Notes: generated by a model from the sequence alone, not told the origin. A stretch of DNA of 64,000 nt from [Leptolyngbya] sp. PCC 7376 (GCF_000316605.1 NC_019683.1:1596036-1660035), one strand, 5' to 3'; shown: positions 25,591 through 35,492, counted from the first letter of the stretch. Numbers and translations are program-made.

Positions 25591-26964
25591 ATGACAACAT
25601 CCACTAAACACAATGAGTTACGCCAGTTAGTGAGAAGTCAACTCCTTCTCCTACTGGAATCAAAGAATTTGCAGGGAGCCAAATCCTTGTTAGTACCTGT
25701 GCAGCCCGTGGATATTGCTGAGGCGATCGAAGATCTTCCTGAATCGATGCAGGTGATTGCGTTTCGGTTGCTCTCTAAGGCGGAAGCAATTGAGGTTTAT
25801 GAGTATTTAGATTCATCGGTACAGCAAGCCTTAGTACAGAAATTTAAGCGGCAAGAAGTGCAGGATGTGGTGGATCAAATGTCCCCGGATGATCGGGTGA
25901 GATTATTTGATGAATTGCCTGCAAAAGTTGTCCGACAGTTGCTTGAACAACTGAGTCCTGAGGAACGGCAAGCAACGAATTTGCTCCTCGGTTATGAGGA
26001 CGATACTGCTGGGCGGGTCATGACCCCGGAGTATATTTCTCTTAAGCAAACCCTGACAGTTGGGGAAACTTTAGAACGGATTCGCCTCCAAGCCAGTAAG
26101 TCAGAGATTATTTATTATTTGTACGTTACTGATGCGTCTCGGCAATTGATGGGCATTGTGTCCTTGCGGGATTTGGTCGTTTCTGGGCCGACTGTGCAGC
26201 TAGAGTCGATCATGACCCGTGATGTGGTTTCGATTCATACGGATACTGACCAAGAAGAGGTTGCATTGACAATTCAGCGATACGACCTGCTGGCGTTGCC
26301 TGTGGTGGATCGTGAGAATCGTTTGGTTGGTGTGGTTACGGTGGACGATGTGATTGACATTATCCAAGAAGAGGCAACGGAAGATATTTATGCATTGGGT
26401 GGTTTGCAGACGGATGGCGATAATTATTTTCAGATGAATCTGCTAACCGTGGCGCGACAACGAGTTGTGTGGCTTTTTGTTCTACTGATTACCAATACAT
26501 TTACAGGTTGGATTATTCGCTCGCAGGAATCGTTATTGCAGCAGGTGGTGACGTTGGCGGCGTTCATTCCATTGCTGACGGGAACTGGCGGTAATGTTGG
26601 GGCACAGTCATCAACGGTTGTGATTCGTGGTTTGAATACTGATGACCTGAATGATCTTGGGGCTGGAAAAGTGGTTTTGCGGGAGGCGATCGCCGGCGCA
26701 TTACTCGGTTCGATCCTCGGCCTTGTCGTAATTGTCTGGGCGTATTTCTTACAAGGTAGTTTAGGGGTCGCGATTTCAGTAGGAATTAGTCTCGTGGCGA
26801 TCGCCGTGTTGGCTTCTGTGGCAGGTTCCTCATTACCCTTTTTATTCCGGTATATGGGATTAGATCCAGCCTTGATGTCTGCCCCATTTATTACGACTGC
26901 TGTTGATGTGATTGGTGTATTGATTTACTTTAATATCGCGCGCCTAATGTTGGGGTTATCATAG
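25591..26964 (+). CDS. mgtE: Magnesium transporter MgtE
   Basis: A 457-residue Mg2+ channel. Residues about 20-130 form the N domain with helical repeats (QVVDQMSPDDRVRLFDELPA style), then two CBS domains (MTPEYISLKQTLTVGE and SIMTRDVVSIHTD). From residue about 285 five membrane helices follow, with TGTGGNVGAQSSTVVIRGL and the pore region close to the C-terminus (PFITTAVDVIGVLIYFNIA). In MgtE the cytoplasmic domains bind Mg2+ and close the pore. Full length and intact. Confidence 0.93.
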   Translation: MTTSTKHNELRQLVRSQLLLLLESKNLQGAKSLLVPVQPVDIAEAIEDLPESMQVIAFRLLSKAEAIEVYEYLDSSVQQALVQKFKRQEVQDVVDQMSPDDRVRLFDELPAKVVRQLLEQLSPEERQATNLLLGYEDDTAGRVMTPEYISLKQTLTVGETLERIRLQASKSEIIYYLYVTDASRQLMGIVSLRDLVVSGPTVQLESIMTRDVVSIHTDTDQEEVALTIQRYDLLALPVVDRENRLVGVVTVDDVIDIIQEEATEDIYALGGLQTDGDNYFQMNLLTVARQRVVWLFVLLITNTFTGWIIRSQESLLQQVVTLAAFIPLLTGTGGNVGAQSSTVVIRGLNTDDLNDLGAGKVVLREAIAGALLGSILGLVVIVWAYFLQGSLGVAISVGISLVAIAVLASVAGSSLPFLFRYMGLDPALMSAPFITTAVDVIGVLIYFNIARLMLGLS

Positions 26965-27024
26965 GGGCTGAACTGGGAATAATCCGTAGGAAACCCAGAT
27001 AAATCGCGATGATGGGACAGTTTA

Positions 27025-28629
27025 ATGGTCAAAAAACGGCAATGGTTGGAGTTGGCAGAATTAGGATTGCTACTCGCGACGTTAATCACCGTAATTTGGT
27101 CATTTTTTGACGGGCTTTGGCAAATCCCCTTAATCTTTCTGACGCTGACCCTAGGCATAAATATTTTTAATCGACTGAATCTTCAACAACGACAACGAAA
27201 ACAATTTTTCGGGGCAATACGCCGTTTAGAAAATAAGTTTCAAGGTCAACTGGATCAGCTTGGTCAGCAAGTCCGCCAGAGCAGCAATATTAAAACCAGT
27301 ATTGCTAGTCTCAAGACGAAAGATGAGATGCAGGATTATTTAGGGAGTCTCGAAAAATCCCTGACTAATGTGGTGCAATATCTCAACGAAGAAGCTCTGG
27401 ATGAGCGACTAAAGAATTTAGAGCAAGTACTTTTGATATTGCAACAGGAAGGTAATATTGCTCTCGAAAATTTACCTGTACCTGCTCCCACATCCCCAGC
27501 TATTGCACAGGAACCTCCCAAATCTCCTGTGAATGATCCTTGGGAAAGTAAGGCCATTACGCCGCTACAACCCCAATCAGAATCACCTTTGCCAACTCCA
27601 TCTCCACCACAATCGGTTGAAGAACCTCAGCAAGCTTGGCAATGTATTCAGGTTTTAGAGGCGCATCAAGATTGTGTGAGTGCGTTGAGTTTTAGTGATG
27701 ATCAGCGGCTGTTGGCGAGTGGCAGTTGGGATCAACAATTAAAAGTTTGGCAGGTGAGGGATGGCAAACAACTGGCACAGGTACAAGCTCATAGTCAGGG
27801 TTTGCTTGATCTCTGTTTCCTTGATGGGTTTATGGATCGGTTGTTAGATGGATTGCTTGATGGTGATGTCCGACCCTATGCGATCGCCAGTAGTAGTTTT
27901 GAGCCGGATGTGAAAATTTGGCATATCGATCCAGAATCTTCTGAGATGCCAGAGTTTGAATTAAGTCAATCTCTCACTAAACATGATGGCTCTGTCTATG
28001 CGATCGCCCATACACCGGATGGCGATGTGTTGACTGCGAGTCATGACCAAACGATTCGGCGGTGGCGTCCTAAAGATGGTGATTTATTGGCAACAGGTCA
28101 AGACCTCGGTGATCAAATTGAGGCGATCGCCTGTGCCCCAACCAGTAATATTTTCGTGACAGGTGGCAAAGAAGGACTTTTAAAGTTTTGGCGGAGTGAA
28201 GATCATCAATCTATCGGCAGTCTCGGCAGTGACCAACCTGAAGCCATTGCGGCGATCGCCATTCGTCCCGATGGTCAATTACTCGTCTCGGCTGGGGAAA
28301 GTGGCTATGTTTACCTCTGGCAATTGGACTGCAACGGTTTAACCGCTTTGCCGGAAACAGTTCCTTGTTTTAGTTTAGCCGCTCACCAAAAAGCAATTAC
28401 CTCTTTACGCTTTAGTCCCCAAGGCGATTTTCTGGTGACAGGTTGCGTTGATGGAACCATCAAAATTTGGCAACTGGGGATTAATGAACCTCTCGCGACT
28501 TTAAATCTCAATGATGCAGCATCTAAGTCAACCCATTCCCGTTTGCTTTCTTTGGCTTTGAGTGCAGATGGATCTTTATTGGCGGCGGGAAGTTCTGATG
28601 GCCGTATTAAAGTTTGGTTGCGGCGGTAA
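27025..28629 (+). CDS. Membrane-anchored WD40 repeat protein
   Basis: A 534-residue protein. Two hydrophobic helices at residues 10-48 (LGLLLATLITVIWSFF and IPLIFLTLTLGINIF) precede a coiled-coil/polar region to about 150 and a Pro/Ser-rich linker. About seven WD40 blades follow from residue 210 to the end, with typical endings such as LASGSWDQQLKVWQV and VTGCVDGTIKIWQL. WD40 propellers are protein-binding scaffolds; the partner is unknown. Two blades carry irregular inserts (LDGFMDRLLDGLLDGD). The CPBP gene follows 41 bp downstream, so the two may be co-transcribed. Confidence 0.85.
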   Translation: MVKKRQWLELAELGLLLATLITVIWSFFDGLWQIPLIFLTLTLGINIFNRLNLQQRQRKQFFGAIRRLENKFQGQLDQLGQQVRQSSNIKTSIASLKTKDEMQDYLGSLEKSLTNVVQYLNEEALDERLKNLEQVLLILQQEGNIALENLPVPAPTSPAIAQEPPKSPVNDPWESKAITPLQPQSESPLPTPSPPQSVEEPQQAWQCIQVLEAHQDCVSALSFSDDQRLLASGSWDQQLKVWQVRDGKQLAQVQAHSQGLLDLCFLDGFMDRLLDGLLDGDVRPYAIASSSFEPDVKIWHIDPESSEMPEFELSQSLTKHDGSVYAIAHTPDGDVLTASHDQTIRRWRPKDGDLLATGQDLGDQIEAIACAPTSNIFVTGGKEGLLKFWRSEDHQSIGSLGSDQPEAIAAIAIRPDGQLLVSAGESGYVYLWQLDCNGLTALPETVPCFSLAAHQKAITSLRFSPQGDFLVTGCVDGTIKIWQLGINEPLATLNLNDAASKSTHSRLLSLALSADGSLLAAGSSDGRIKVWLRR

Positions 28630-28670
28630 AGCGTTGATCCAAAGGAAGCGGACAAGCTAGGCTAGAACAA

Positions 28671-30188
28671 TTGTTTTTGCTATTGCCCTTAACTGTGAAA
28701 CGTCTTTTTCTCGTTATTTTGACGGTGTTAACCCTGATTCCGTTGCTGTCGTCTCTGTGGGCGAGTTTTCAGGAACCACAAATTCAAGGTCGTCTTGAGC
28801 TGTATCAAACGAATCTTGTTTTAGAAGCAACGGAATATGATCGTGATTCTGCGGCAACGACATCTCCTGAAGGGATCGCTACTTTGGTGGAGCAGTTAAC
28901 TGGTGAAGATCCCTATGGCAATGCTATTAAACAATATGAGTCAGTTTTAGAAAGTAGCAATACGCAACTCGATGTTTTAAATGAGCGAGCAGCAACGGCA
29001 AAGGCTCCTGCCACAGCTAAGGCGATCGCCGAAACAACCACTCTCATCGATGAGCTGCATGTCAAGCTGGGTATTCTTTATGCGGTGAATGATCAAATCT
29101 CCAAAGCGAAAGAACAATGGCAACAAATTGCGGCAGATGATCAAACCTATGCGTCTTTAATTGCTGTTTTGGAACCGTTGTGGTTAGAGGGGAAGGCTTC
29201 AGAAAGTGCTGTAACAATTTTGGGCGATCGCCTAGAGACGTGGTTTCAACAGCAAAACTTACAACAATTCTTTCAAGTGATCGGTGCAGAACAAGACCTC
29301 GCTCTGCTGCAAGAAAGTATTCAGTATGAGGCACAGCAAGCCTTTTTAAAGCTCACAGTGGTGACGATTCTTCCGTTCAGTGTGGGGATTTTCGGCTTTG
29401 GGTTGTTGATCTTTTTAGTAATTCAATTTGTCCGCAAACGCCAGGATTCTTTGCTTTTTGCCGACAACACTGCCGCCTGGGAAACACCTTGGGATGGCGA
29501 GATTATCTGGCAAGTGTTTATTGTGGGCTTTTTCTTTGTGGGGCAACTCTTGCTTCCCCTCGTTCTCCCAAATTTATTGCAAAGTCTCAATCTTAATGCT
29601 GCCAGTTGGACAGTGCGAGGAAAAGCAGCTTATACGTTGGCGACCTATTTTATGATGGCGATCGCCGGAATATTAGTATTGGTGGCATCGATCTGGAAAT
29701 TTCGACCCTTACCAAAAAATTGGTTCCAGATTAAATGGCTTGATAACTGGACAGTGTGGGGCTTTGGTGGCTATATGGTTGCCTTACCGTTAGTGTTAAT
29801 TGTTTCGCTGATCAACCAGCAGATTTGGCAGGGGCAGGGCGGCAGCAACCCGATTTTATTTCTCGCCCTCAAAGCTCAGGATCAAGTGGCCTTAACGATC
29901 TTTTTTATGACTGCCTCAGTACTGGCTCCTCTGTACGAAGAAATCATGTTTCGGGGATTTTTATTGCCTTCATTAACTCGCTATTTACCCGTATGGGGCA
30001 GCATTGTGCTCAGTGCTTTTTTGTTTGCGATCGCCCACCTAAGTTTGTCAGAAGTACTACCGTTGATGACCTTAGGAATTATTCTTGGTTTTGTTTATAC
30101 GAAGTCAAAAAATATACTCGCGCCGATGTTGCTCCATAGCCTTTGGAATAGTGGCACATTATTGAGTTTGTTTATTCTGGGTAGTTAG
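28671..30188 (+). CDS. CPBP (CAAX-type) intramembrane metalloprotease
   Basis: A 505-residue membrane protein. One N-terminal hydrophobic helix is followed by about 200 residues of soluble helical sequence, then about seven helices. The CPBP motifs are near the C-terminus: YEEIMFRGFLLPSL (EExxxR), FAIAHLSL and PMLLHSLWNSG. Members act as proteases or prenyl-peptidases, or lack known activity. The soluble insertion of about 200 residues is longer than in most CPBP proteins. The start could be TTG at 28671 or GTG at 28695 (VKRLFLVIL); neither has a strong ribosome site. Confidence 0.85.
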   Translation: MFLLLPLTVKRLFLVILTVLTLIPLLSSLWASFQEPQIQGRLELYQTNLVLEATEYDRDSAATTSPEGIATLVEQLTGEDPYGNAIKQYESVLESSNTQLDVLNERAATAKAPATAKAIAETTTLIDELHVKLGILYAVNDQISKAKEQWQQIAADDQTYASLIAVLEPLWLEGKASESAVTILGDRLETWFQQQNLQQFFQVIGAEQDLALLQESIQYEAQQAFLKLTVVTILPFSVGIFGFGLLIFLVIQFVRKRQDSLLFADNTAAWETPWDGEIIWQVFIVGFFFVGQLLLPLVLPNLLQSLNLNAASWTVRGKAAYTLATYFMMAIAGILVLVASIWKFRPLPKNWFQIKWLDNWTVWGFGGYMVALPLVLIVSLINQQIWQGQGGSNPILFLALKAQDQVALTIFFMTASVLAPLYEEIMFRGFLLPSLTRYLPVWGSIVLSAFLFAIAHLSLSEVLPLMTLGIILGFVYTKSKNILAPMLLHSLWNSGTLLSLFILGS

Positions 30189-30191
30189 TCG

Positions 30192-32015
30192 CTAAGCCTG
30201 ATTGCGCGGTGAGGTCACTGTGTAAAGGGTCATTGGCTCGTTGCGTCCACGAATCGGCATTTTGCCCAGAGCATCGGTATTGTAATGACTTTGAATCAAG
30301 TCAAAGGTCGCTGCGCTAAGAACAATATTGTAGGGACGGGAACGTTTCTCCGAAATTTTTTTGTTTAGTGATTCCAGTCGAGACGAAGTATTCACGGTAT
30401 CTCCAACAACAGAATAGCTAAGTCGTTCTTGACCACCGACGGTTCCTGCTACTACTTTGCCAGTGTGAATGCCGACACCAATTTCGATTTGCGGTAAACC
30501 TTTTGCAGCAAGGGATTTGTTTAAAGGCTTTAATTTTTTATGCATCTCTAGGCTGGAGGCGATCGCCTGTATAGCGTCCTTTTGAATTTCTGCTTCGGTC
30601 TCGCGAGCAAAAGGTACGCCAAACACTGCCATAATTCCATCGCCAATATATTTATCGACGATGCCACCATGACTGACGATGCATTGGGTCATTTCATGGA
30701 GATAGTCATTGAGCCATGGTAAAAGTTCGTTCGGTGGGAAATGCTCAGAAATTTTAGTGAAACCACGAATATCACTAAATAAAACCGTGGCAGTAAGTTC
30801 TTGAGGTTCGAGCTGTCCTTTTGTGAAAATTTCTTCTTTACGTTGCCAAATCACTTCCGCCATCTCCGGCGATACGTGACGGGCAAACAAATTCATCAAT
30901 TCTTGTTTTTCGTACTGCTCATAAAATTGCAGCGCCATGCCACTCAATAAAATTGTACCAATGGGGGCGATCGCCGGGAGTAGCCATTGACCATAGCCCA
31001 AACTCAATAGGCAAATTCCCCACCAACCTCCAAACGTTAGGGCGAGCACAAATAATCTGCCTCGCAAATTCAAAGGAGTCAGCACAAACATCGCTGTCGG
31101 AGCCAATAACAGTAATCCACTTAGCGTTAACCATTGAGGTGATCGCCGCAAAAAAGAATCCGTTAAAAAGTTATCCAGCATCACCGCATGGAGATACACA
31201 GCCGAAGATGGCGGCGTTAGTTCAAATGGCGTTTGCAGTGGGTCAAAACCCGTTGCCGTAATACCAATCAAGACAAGCTTATTCGCGAAAATCTCTGGAT
31301 CGAGATTGCCGCTTGCCACATCACTAAATGAGTAGGTCGGAAAATCTGCGCTGGGGCGTTTCCAATTGAGCGTATGCAGTTTTTCTTTGCCTGCCGCAAT
31401 GGGATTGGGTAAGTCGAAAAAAATACCTTCGAGTTCTTCTTCTGGTGCAGAAATTGTTAAATCAAGGGTGTCGCGATAAATCTCCAGCATTGCCACGCTA
31501 AGGGATGGAAAATCTCCAATGTATGAAATACCCTCGCGAATAATACTGTCAGGATCAGGCCGCGCCACAATATGCCCGAGTTTTGTGACCTCAGTAAATG
31601 CGGGTAATACCTCAATCGGCTCTAAGTTTTTTCGAATAGCTTGGGCGATCGCCACATTACCCCCAAACATCATTTCTTCAGCGAAGGCTGCATCATATTC
31701 TGTTGGCTCACTAAAAATCACATCGAAGCCAATAGCTGCAGGGGGCGCAAAAGAAAGATTGGTGAGCAGATCAGTGTAATAGCTCCGCTCCCATGGAAAT
31801 CGCCCATAGGTTTCGATGCTTGGTTCATCAATGGCAATCACCACAACGCGATCATCCCACTGTTGCTCCGGAAAAATCGGCAGATCCTGCGATCGCACCA
31901 AAGTATTGTAAGCAGACCTTTCTAACGTTTCCCAAGCTCCAAACTGCCACAGTGCAGCGCAGCTAACCCCAATAATTCCACCTAGCCAAGCCCAAGGTTT
32001 AACCTGCAAATTCAT
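30192..32015 (-). CDS. CHASE2-domain adenylate/guanylate cyclase
   Basis: A 607-residue class III cyclase. After one N-terminal TM helix comes an extracytoplasmic CHASE2 sensor domain (VVVIAIDEPSIETYGRFPW and FVILG-like strands, about 55-300), then about three TM helices near 310-390. The cyclase domain has metal Asp residues in LFSDIRGFTKISEHF and IGDGIMAVFG. The Lys in IVDKYIGDG is the residue that selects ATP in adenylate cyclases. I chose ATG 32015, because AGGAAG precedes it; upstream ATG 32087 extends over the fecR gene. It overlaps that gene by 17 bp. A paralogue lies at 49707. Confidence 0.87.
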   Translation of the reverse strand: MNLQVKPWAWLGGIIGVSCAALWQFGAWETLERSAYNTLVRSQDLPIFPEQQWDDRVVVIAIDEPSIETYGRFPWERSYYTDLLTNLSFAPPAAIGFDVIFSEPTEYDAAFAEEMMFGGNVAIAQAIRKNLEPIEVLPAFTEVTKLGHIVARPDPDSIIREGISYIGDFPSLSVAMLEIYRDTLDLTISAPEEELEGIFFDLPNPIAAGKEKLHTLNWKRPSADFPTYSFSDVASGNLDPEIFANKLVLIGITATGFDPLQTPFELTPPSSAVYLHAVMLDNFLTDSFLRRSPQWLTLSGLLLLAPTAMFVLTPLNLRGRLFVLALTFGGWWGICLLSLGYGQWLLPAIAPIGTILLSGMALQFYEQYEKQELMNLFARHVSPEMAEVIWQRKEEIFTKGQLEPQELTATVLFSDIRGFTKISEHFPPNELLPWLNDYLHEMTQCIVSHGGIVDKYIGDGIMAVFGVPFARETEAEIQKDAIQAIASSLEMHKKLKPLNKSLAAKGLPQIEIGVGIHTGKVVAGTVGGQERLSYSVVGDTVNTSSRLESLNKKISEKRSRPYNIVLSAATFDLIQSHYNTDALGKMPIRGRNEPMTLYTVTSPRNQA

Positions 32016-32904
32016 CTTCCTCACCGCGCAATTGGATGGGGAAAGATTCCTCCCGTACAAAGAGGTAAGTTGTTTTTGTGGAGCCAAGAGGGGTGAGCAT
32101 CCGAACTGTGGTTAACCCTTGGGGCAAGCGAGCATAATTCATTTCAAATGAACCATCTTCTTGCACTTGCACTTGCTCATCATCGATCCAAATGAAATTA
32201 AAGGGATCCACTTTGCCCTTCATCTCCCAAACCCCATCAGCATTTAAGCGAGCACGGGACACTTCTAAATCAAGGTTTTCGATAAATTGAACTGGCTCTG
32301 TTGGCGCTTCCCCTTCCACCACAATCGTTGCATAGCCTGCATTCACCTCAACAGTTTCGCCTTTGTTTGGATCACTCACTGCGACGCTTCCTTCATTGGT
32401 TAAGACATTGGTTTGTCCGTTGTCTGCCACCGCAACACCAAACTCTGTTCCTCGCACTCCTGCAATGCCCGCTGGCGTTTTAACTTGGAGACGAGATTGG
32501 GGGTTGGTAAAGGGCCGGACATTAACGCGTACTTGACCCTTTGTCACTTGAATCACTGTGACCTTACCACCGTTACTGGTAGTGTTGAATTCTTTAATCA
32601 GAAAGCTTGTTTTCGCTGAAACACTCACGGTACCGATCCCTGCATCTAGGGCTAAAACAGCGCTGGAACGAGATCCTGTAGATAAGCCTTGTCCCACATT
32701 GGTGAGGCGATCGCCGGATTTAGCGCGGGTAAAAGAGTTACGGAATGTCACATTCCCAATTACCCGTCGCACTTCCATACTGCGGGAACTGGTTTGGGCG
32801 ATCACTGGAGTTTGTAGAGACAGCGCTGAGATAGTGGGCAGAGCCGCTAAACACAGAACGCTCAGCAGTAAAGTAGGTAGATTTTGATGGGGTTTCATGA
32901 TCAT
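31999..32904 (-). CDS. FecR-domain secreted protein
   Basis: A 301-residue protein with a Sec signal peptide (TLLLSVLCLAALPTISALS, cleaved near VIAQTSS). The mature part holds a FecR-like domain, seen as GVRGTEFGVAVADNGQTNVL and the VSVSAKTSFLIKEFNTTSNG region. In cyanobacteria and other bacteria FecR-type domains without the membrane anchor often accompany CHASE2 cyclases. It is likely exported and bound in the periplasm or cell wall. It overlaps the cyclase gene start by 17 bp, so the pair is probably translationally coupled and functionally linked. Confidence 0.8.
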   Translation of the reverse strand: MIMKPHQNLPTLLLSVLCLAALPTISALSLQTPVIAQTSSRSMEVRRVIGNVTFRNSFTRAKSGDRLTNVGQGLSTGSRSSAVLALDAGIGTVSVSAKTSFLIKEFNTTSNGGKVTVIQVTKGQVRVNVRPFTNPQSRLQVKTPAGIAGVRGTEFGVAVADNGQTNVLTNEGSVAVSDPNKGETVEVNAGYATIVVEGEAPTEPVQFIENLDLEVSRARLNADGVWEMKGKVDPFNFIWIDDEQVQVQEDGSFEMNYARLPQGLTTVRMLTPLGSTKTTYLFVREESFPIQLRGEEDEFAG

Positions 32905-33014
32905 GCGTAACTGTGGGGACTAATCAACCCATTCACTGTTTATATAGTAAAACCGATAGATTACGTGAAAATACGCAAAAAGTCTTAGATTTTCCGTGAA
33001 AACTTTAAAGAAAT

Positions 33015-33050
33015 GAAAAAATCCCCACAGATTTCTTCTGTTGGGGACTT
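33015..33050 (-). terminator. Terminator of hemJ
   Basis: Read on the minus strand, GTCCCCAACAGA pairs with TCTGTGGGGA (one bulge) and is followed by six T residues. It lies about 35 bp past the hemJ stop. Confidence 0.7.
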
Positions 33051-33084
33051 CTTCTGAAAATTAAGTGGTGTTTCGGCGATCGCC

Positions 33085-33708
33085 TTACGAATTAGAAACG
33101 AGCTCTGTTGAAACTTGAGTTTGAGCTTGGCGAAGTTTTTCTTGGTCGTTACGGCGCTTCTTGGCATAGAGTTGAATCGCGGCTGCCATAAAGACAATCA
33201 ATGCCAGAATTAGACCGCCAGTCCAGTTGAGAGGCAAGCTATTTTTAAAGACGGCCAACATTACAATCGTGACGAGTAGTAATGTTGGAGCTTCATTGAG
33301 GACGCGGAATTGTTGTCCTGTCCAATCGCACTCGCCTGCTGCCAATTTTTTCATGATGCGACCACAATAGAAGTGATAGACCAATAGCAATGCAACGAGA
33401 GCTAGTTTTGCATGGAGCCACCAAGATTTGAGAATGGCCGGTTCGGTTGAAATGATGGCGATCGCCATGACAACAGTCACATACATCCCTGGCTGGGTAA
33501 TGATGTGATAGAGGCGTTTTTCCATCAGTTCATATTGCTTTTTTAGGATGCCTTTTGCGGGTTCTGGTTCCTTCTCCGCTTCTGCATGGTATACAAACAA
33601 ACGTACTAAATAAAAAAGCCCGGCGAACCAGACTACAACACCGATGATGTGAAAGGCTTTAAACCAAAAGTAGGCTTGGGGGGCGATATCTGACCAAAAC
33701 TGTGCCAT
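33085..33708 (-). CDS. hemJ: Protoporphyrinogen oxidase HemJ
   Basis: HemJ is the membrane protoporphyrinogen IX oxidase of most cyanobacteria and feeds both haem and chlorophyll synthesis. The 207-residue protein has four or five TM helices. Conserved segments are FKAFHIIGVVVWFAGLFYLV, KKQYELMEKRLYHIITQPGM and WWLHAKLALVALLLVYHFYC, whose histidines are known haem or active-site residues in the family. It has a basic cytoplasmic C-terminal tail. It is monocistronic, with its own terminator; the FecR/cyclase pair lies beyond that. Confidence 0.9.
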   Translation of the reverse strand: MAQFWSDIAPQAYFWFKAFHIIGVVVWFAGLFYLVRLFVYHAEAEKEPEPAKGILKKQYELMEKRLYHIITQPGMYVTVVMAIAIISTEPAILKSWWLHAKLALVALLLVYHFYCGRIMKKLAAGECDWTGQQFRVLNEAPTLLLVTIVMLAVFKNSLPLNWTGGLILALIVFMAAAIQLYAKKRRNDQEKLRQAQTQVSTELVSNS

Positions 33709-33796
33709 GGCAAGTCTTTTAAATAAACATTTTTTATAGTTCTAGTCAGTTTAAAAGGGCATGGGGGCGATCGCCAAAATTTATCGCAACTTGCAA

Positions 33797-34507
33797 CTAA
33801 ATGTTAAATTTCGTGTTGCTGCCCGACCAAATATTAGAGTTGATTTCACCAAAGACAACGCCTGCATCATCCACTGCGGATGAGGTTTTACCATCTAAGG
33901 CAACAGCCCAGTTTTGCCAATTATCTTCGCCAATACTGCCAGCTTGAAACAAAATTTGCTCTGGATGATGTTCGCACCAGCCCAATAAAATCGCATGAGT
34001 ATACTCCACATTGGCACTTGGAGAGAGGGTGAGAGTTTCTTCTGTTTCACTGTCCCAAATAACACCAAAATCACTAATGTCGCAGCTCCCTAAAAAGCCC
34101 TCAAATTGCCGGCTTAGGAGCTTTTTTCCATCAGTGGACCAAGACACAGGCATAATGAGCGAAATGATGCCCGGTGCGTCGACAATATCGCCATTTTGAA
34201 ATGGGTGAGGTGCAAGGGGCGATCGCGCAATCACCGTATTAAGCACACCTGTCTCTAGATTTTCTACAAATAATGTGCTAGTAATGCGGCTGTCATGCAT
34301 TGCTGGTTTGAGATCAAGACGCACTCGACAATAGGCTGTAAAGCGATGTTGGGGATCGTAAAGAGATGGACTGCGGTAGAGTTCTTTGCCAGGATGTTTA
34401 CCTGCGGTGACGGCGGCTTGGGTATCAAGAATCCATTGCCATGGCAGTGGAAAAGGGCTATTTAAAGGGTCACGAACCAAATCGGGAGAGGATGCAGAAA
34501 TCGACAT
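33797..34507 (-). CDS. Hypothetical soluble protein
   Basis: A 236-residue soluble protein, rich in beta-strand-like sequence, with no signal peptide or membrane segment. Segments such as PVSWSTDGKKLLSRQFEGFL and EYTHAILLGWCEHHPEQILF suggest a propeller- or lipocalin-like beta fold, but I do not recognise the family. The coding potential is good: full-length ORF with no competing frame. It is divergent from the OmpA-domain gene at 34686. Confidence 0.6.
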   Translation of the reverse strand: MSISASSPDLVRDPLNSPFPLPWQWILDTQAAVTAGKHPGKELYRSPSLYDPQHRFTAYCRVRLDLKPAMHDSRITSTLFVENLETGVLNTVIARSPLAPHPFQNGDIVDAPGIISLIMPVSWSTDGKKLLSRQFEGFLGSCDISDFGVIWDSETEETLTLSPSANVEYTHAILLGWCEHHPEQILFQAGSIGEDNWQNWAVALDGKTSSAVDDAGVVFGEINSNIWSGSNTKFNI

Positions 34508-34685
34508 AGGGCTAGGTTAAAGAAATTGTAGTCGAGGCGGATTGGGGTCGGAGATGCAAACTCCCGAAGAGAATTGTGGGGGAATTTCCCACGGGCATTA
34601 CAATGGCTGTAATTTATGGGTTTATTAATTCTGTTATAAACTCGTTTTTTCCTTTGCCCGTTACGTTTAATACTGTTGTAATACT

Positions 34686-35492
34686 GTGAGTTCATCTTCG
34701 TCTCAACCTCAGGCTCCGTCAACGGTTCGCCGTTCTTCCGTTACAAAATGGATCATCGTCTTTATATTGCGTATTGTGGTGCTGTCTGGTTTTGCCGCTG
34801 GGGCGATCGCTTTAGGCTTAGTGGCTGGACATTTATCACCGATGCGAGATCCTCAGAAACCTTTATTCCTCAGGCTTGCTGATGGCTCTGGTGGTTTTGT
34901 CGATACGGCGCAACCAGAACTTAACCAGACAGTTGCAAGTCTTTCCGATGAAGAACGGGTAGAAATTGAAACAGAAATTGAAGGGATTCAGGCGCAGCTA
35001 CAAGTTTTGGCAACCCGCACCCAAAAGCTTGAAGCAGAACTGGAACTGGGCAATCAAGAGGGTAATCTTGCTACTCGCCTCTCTAATCTCACTGAGCTGA
35101 TGGAGACGAGTCCCGAAGAATTTGATGCCAGTGATACGGCTGCAAATTCGACACCGAGCAATGATCTCAAAATCACATTGCCCAGCAATATTTTGTTTAA
35201 CGATAGTGGTCAGCTTTCCGCTGAGGCTGAGGAAATCCTTGGGGCGATCGCCATTGATTTGCAACAAACTAGATTAAATACGATTAAAATTTCTGGCCAT
35301 AGCTTCCCTGAAAATGAGGCACAGGCGGAAGCATTATCTTTTCAACAAGCCCAATCAGTCAAGGTTTTTCTTGATGCCCAAATTGATGGAAATTATCGTT
35401 GGTTAGTGGTGGGTTATGGTGACAGTGAACCACTTGCCGCTGATGATAAAAATGCTAATCAACGCATTGAGATTACAACCCAAGCTGATTAA
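34686..35492 (+). CDS. OmpA-domain protein with an N-terminal TM anchor
   Basis: A 268-residue protein with one TM helix at residues 21-45 (WIIVFILRIVVLSGFAAGAI), a coiled-coil segment at about 90-125 (IETEIEGIQAQLQVLATRTQ) and an OmpA/MotB C-terminal domain that starts near ILFNDSGQLSAEAEEIL and ends with NQRIEITTQAD. Such domains bind peptidoglycan, tying an inner-membrane protein to the cell wall. The start is GTG at 34686; no ATG precedes the TM helix. It lies convergent with the oligopeptidase gene. Confidence 0.82.
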   Translation: MSSSSSQPQAPSTVRRSSVTKWIIVFILRIVVLSGFAAGAIALGLVAGHLSPMRDPQKPLFLRLADGSGGFVDTAQPELNQTVASLSDEERVEIETEIEGIQAQLQVLATRTQKLEAELELGNQEGNLATRLSNLTELMETSPEEFDASDTAANSTPSNDLKITLPSNILFNDSGQLSAEAEEILGAIAIDLQQTRLNTIKISGHSFPENEAQAEALSFQQAQSVKVFLDAQIDGNYRWLVVGYGDSEPLAADDKNANQRIEITTQAD

